Source: an uncultured Oscillospiraceae bacterium (GTDB lineage: Bacteria; Bacillota; Clostridia; Oscillospirales; Acutalibacteraceae). From it: a stretch of 5,305 nucleotides of DNA. The stretch is from NCBI GenBank assembly GCA_900540295.1, contig UQFM01000096.1, positions 1 to 5,305 on the forward strand, written 5' to 3'. Numbering within the stretch: the stretch's first letter is position 1; every line of letters begins with the position of its first letter. Positions 5,165-5,305 of the stretch are shown in pieces. The notes beneath the pieces were generated by a model. The model was given only the letters and a program-made list of their open reading frames with translations, was not told where the DNA came from and did no database searches. The translations under genes and the position numbers were made by a program.

Positions 5165-5264
5165 TTGAATTTGTAAAGAATGCAAAAAGCGGCGATGCTC
5201 AGCACCCTGTATTCGGTTTTAAAGTTTTTGTTTATATTTTCTAAAAAATCTTGATATTATTGAC

Positions 5265-5305
5265 CTGTCTCTTATACACATCTCCGAGCCCACGAGACCG
5301 ATCAG
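5265..5305. other. Nextera transposase adapter with partial index (sequencing artefact)
   Basis: CTGTCTCTTATACACATCT (5265-5283) is the Tn5 mosaic end used in Nextera libraries. It is followed by CCGAGCCCACGAGAC (5284-5298), the read-2 side adapter. The final seven bases CGATCAG are where the i7 index begins. The true insert ends at 5264; the rest should be trimmed. Confidence 0.98.

Noticed and set aside
4517..5176. Long plus-strand open frame of 219 codons opposite the cohesin-like gene
   Set aside because: Its product is a low-complexity Ala/Val/Ser/Thr peptide mirroring the Ala-rich minus-strand gene. It has no recognisable domain, and the minus-strand gene has a signal peptide, ribosome binding site and promoter.
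5165..5264. Stretch between the cohesin-like promoter and the adapter
   Set aside because: AT-rich sequence of 100 bases with no gene, RNA structure or terminator that I can support; the upstream neighbour is lost at the contig end.

Overview
The window looks like a contig end from a low-to-moderate GC Firmicute, most likely a gut-type Clostridia (Oscillospirales-like) genome. The evidence is near-consensus sigma-A promoters, strong GGAGG-type ribosome binding sites, a DUF1275 protein, a YtrA-type GntR/ABC operon, a small secreted cohesin-like protein, and intergenic repeats of the kind often met in such genomes. The lineage is inferred from gene content and style, not from a marker gene. The last 41 bases (5265-5305) are not biological: they are a Nextera transposase adapter plus the start of an index.

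Layout, left to right. A DUF1275/YoaK-type membrane protein (minus strand) runs off the left edge. Next on the minus strand is a complete GtrB/DPM1-type family 2 glycosyltransferase with two C-terminal membrane segments. Its strong promoter lies back to back with the promoter of trmL (plus strand), a tRNA wobble-position 2'-O-methyltransferase that ends in a near-perfect 15-bp terminator. A gene-free stretch of about 450 bases follows. It holds a modular array of five short perfect hairpins, then the promoter and a 27-bp palindromic operator for a three-gene operon: a YtrA-like GntR repressor, an ABC ATPase and a six-helix ABC-2 permease. The three genes overlap at their stop/start codons. Downstream lies a second, shortened copy of the hairpin repeat, then a bidirectional terminator shared with a convergent gene. 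That gene encodes a 198-residue secreted, membrane-anchored cohesin-like protein with a possible non-canonical sortase signal, and it has its own strong promoter.

How the genes work together. The GntR/ATPase/permease set is a self-contained exporter or stress-response module. The repressor probably binds the palindrome over its own -10 box and is relieved by an unknown signal, often a cell-envelope-active compound in this family. The glycosyltransferase, trmL, the DUF1275 gene and the cohesin-like gene appear to be separate transcription units with no visible functional link to the module.

The most unusual sequence is the repeat. Its hairpins differ in sequence but keep perfect pairing, and two units are bounded by inverted CGTAGGG / CCCYTACG ends. 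In the second copy, the whole left arm of one hairpin has been cleanly lost. No wholly new protein system is evident here.
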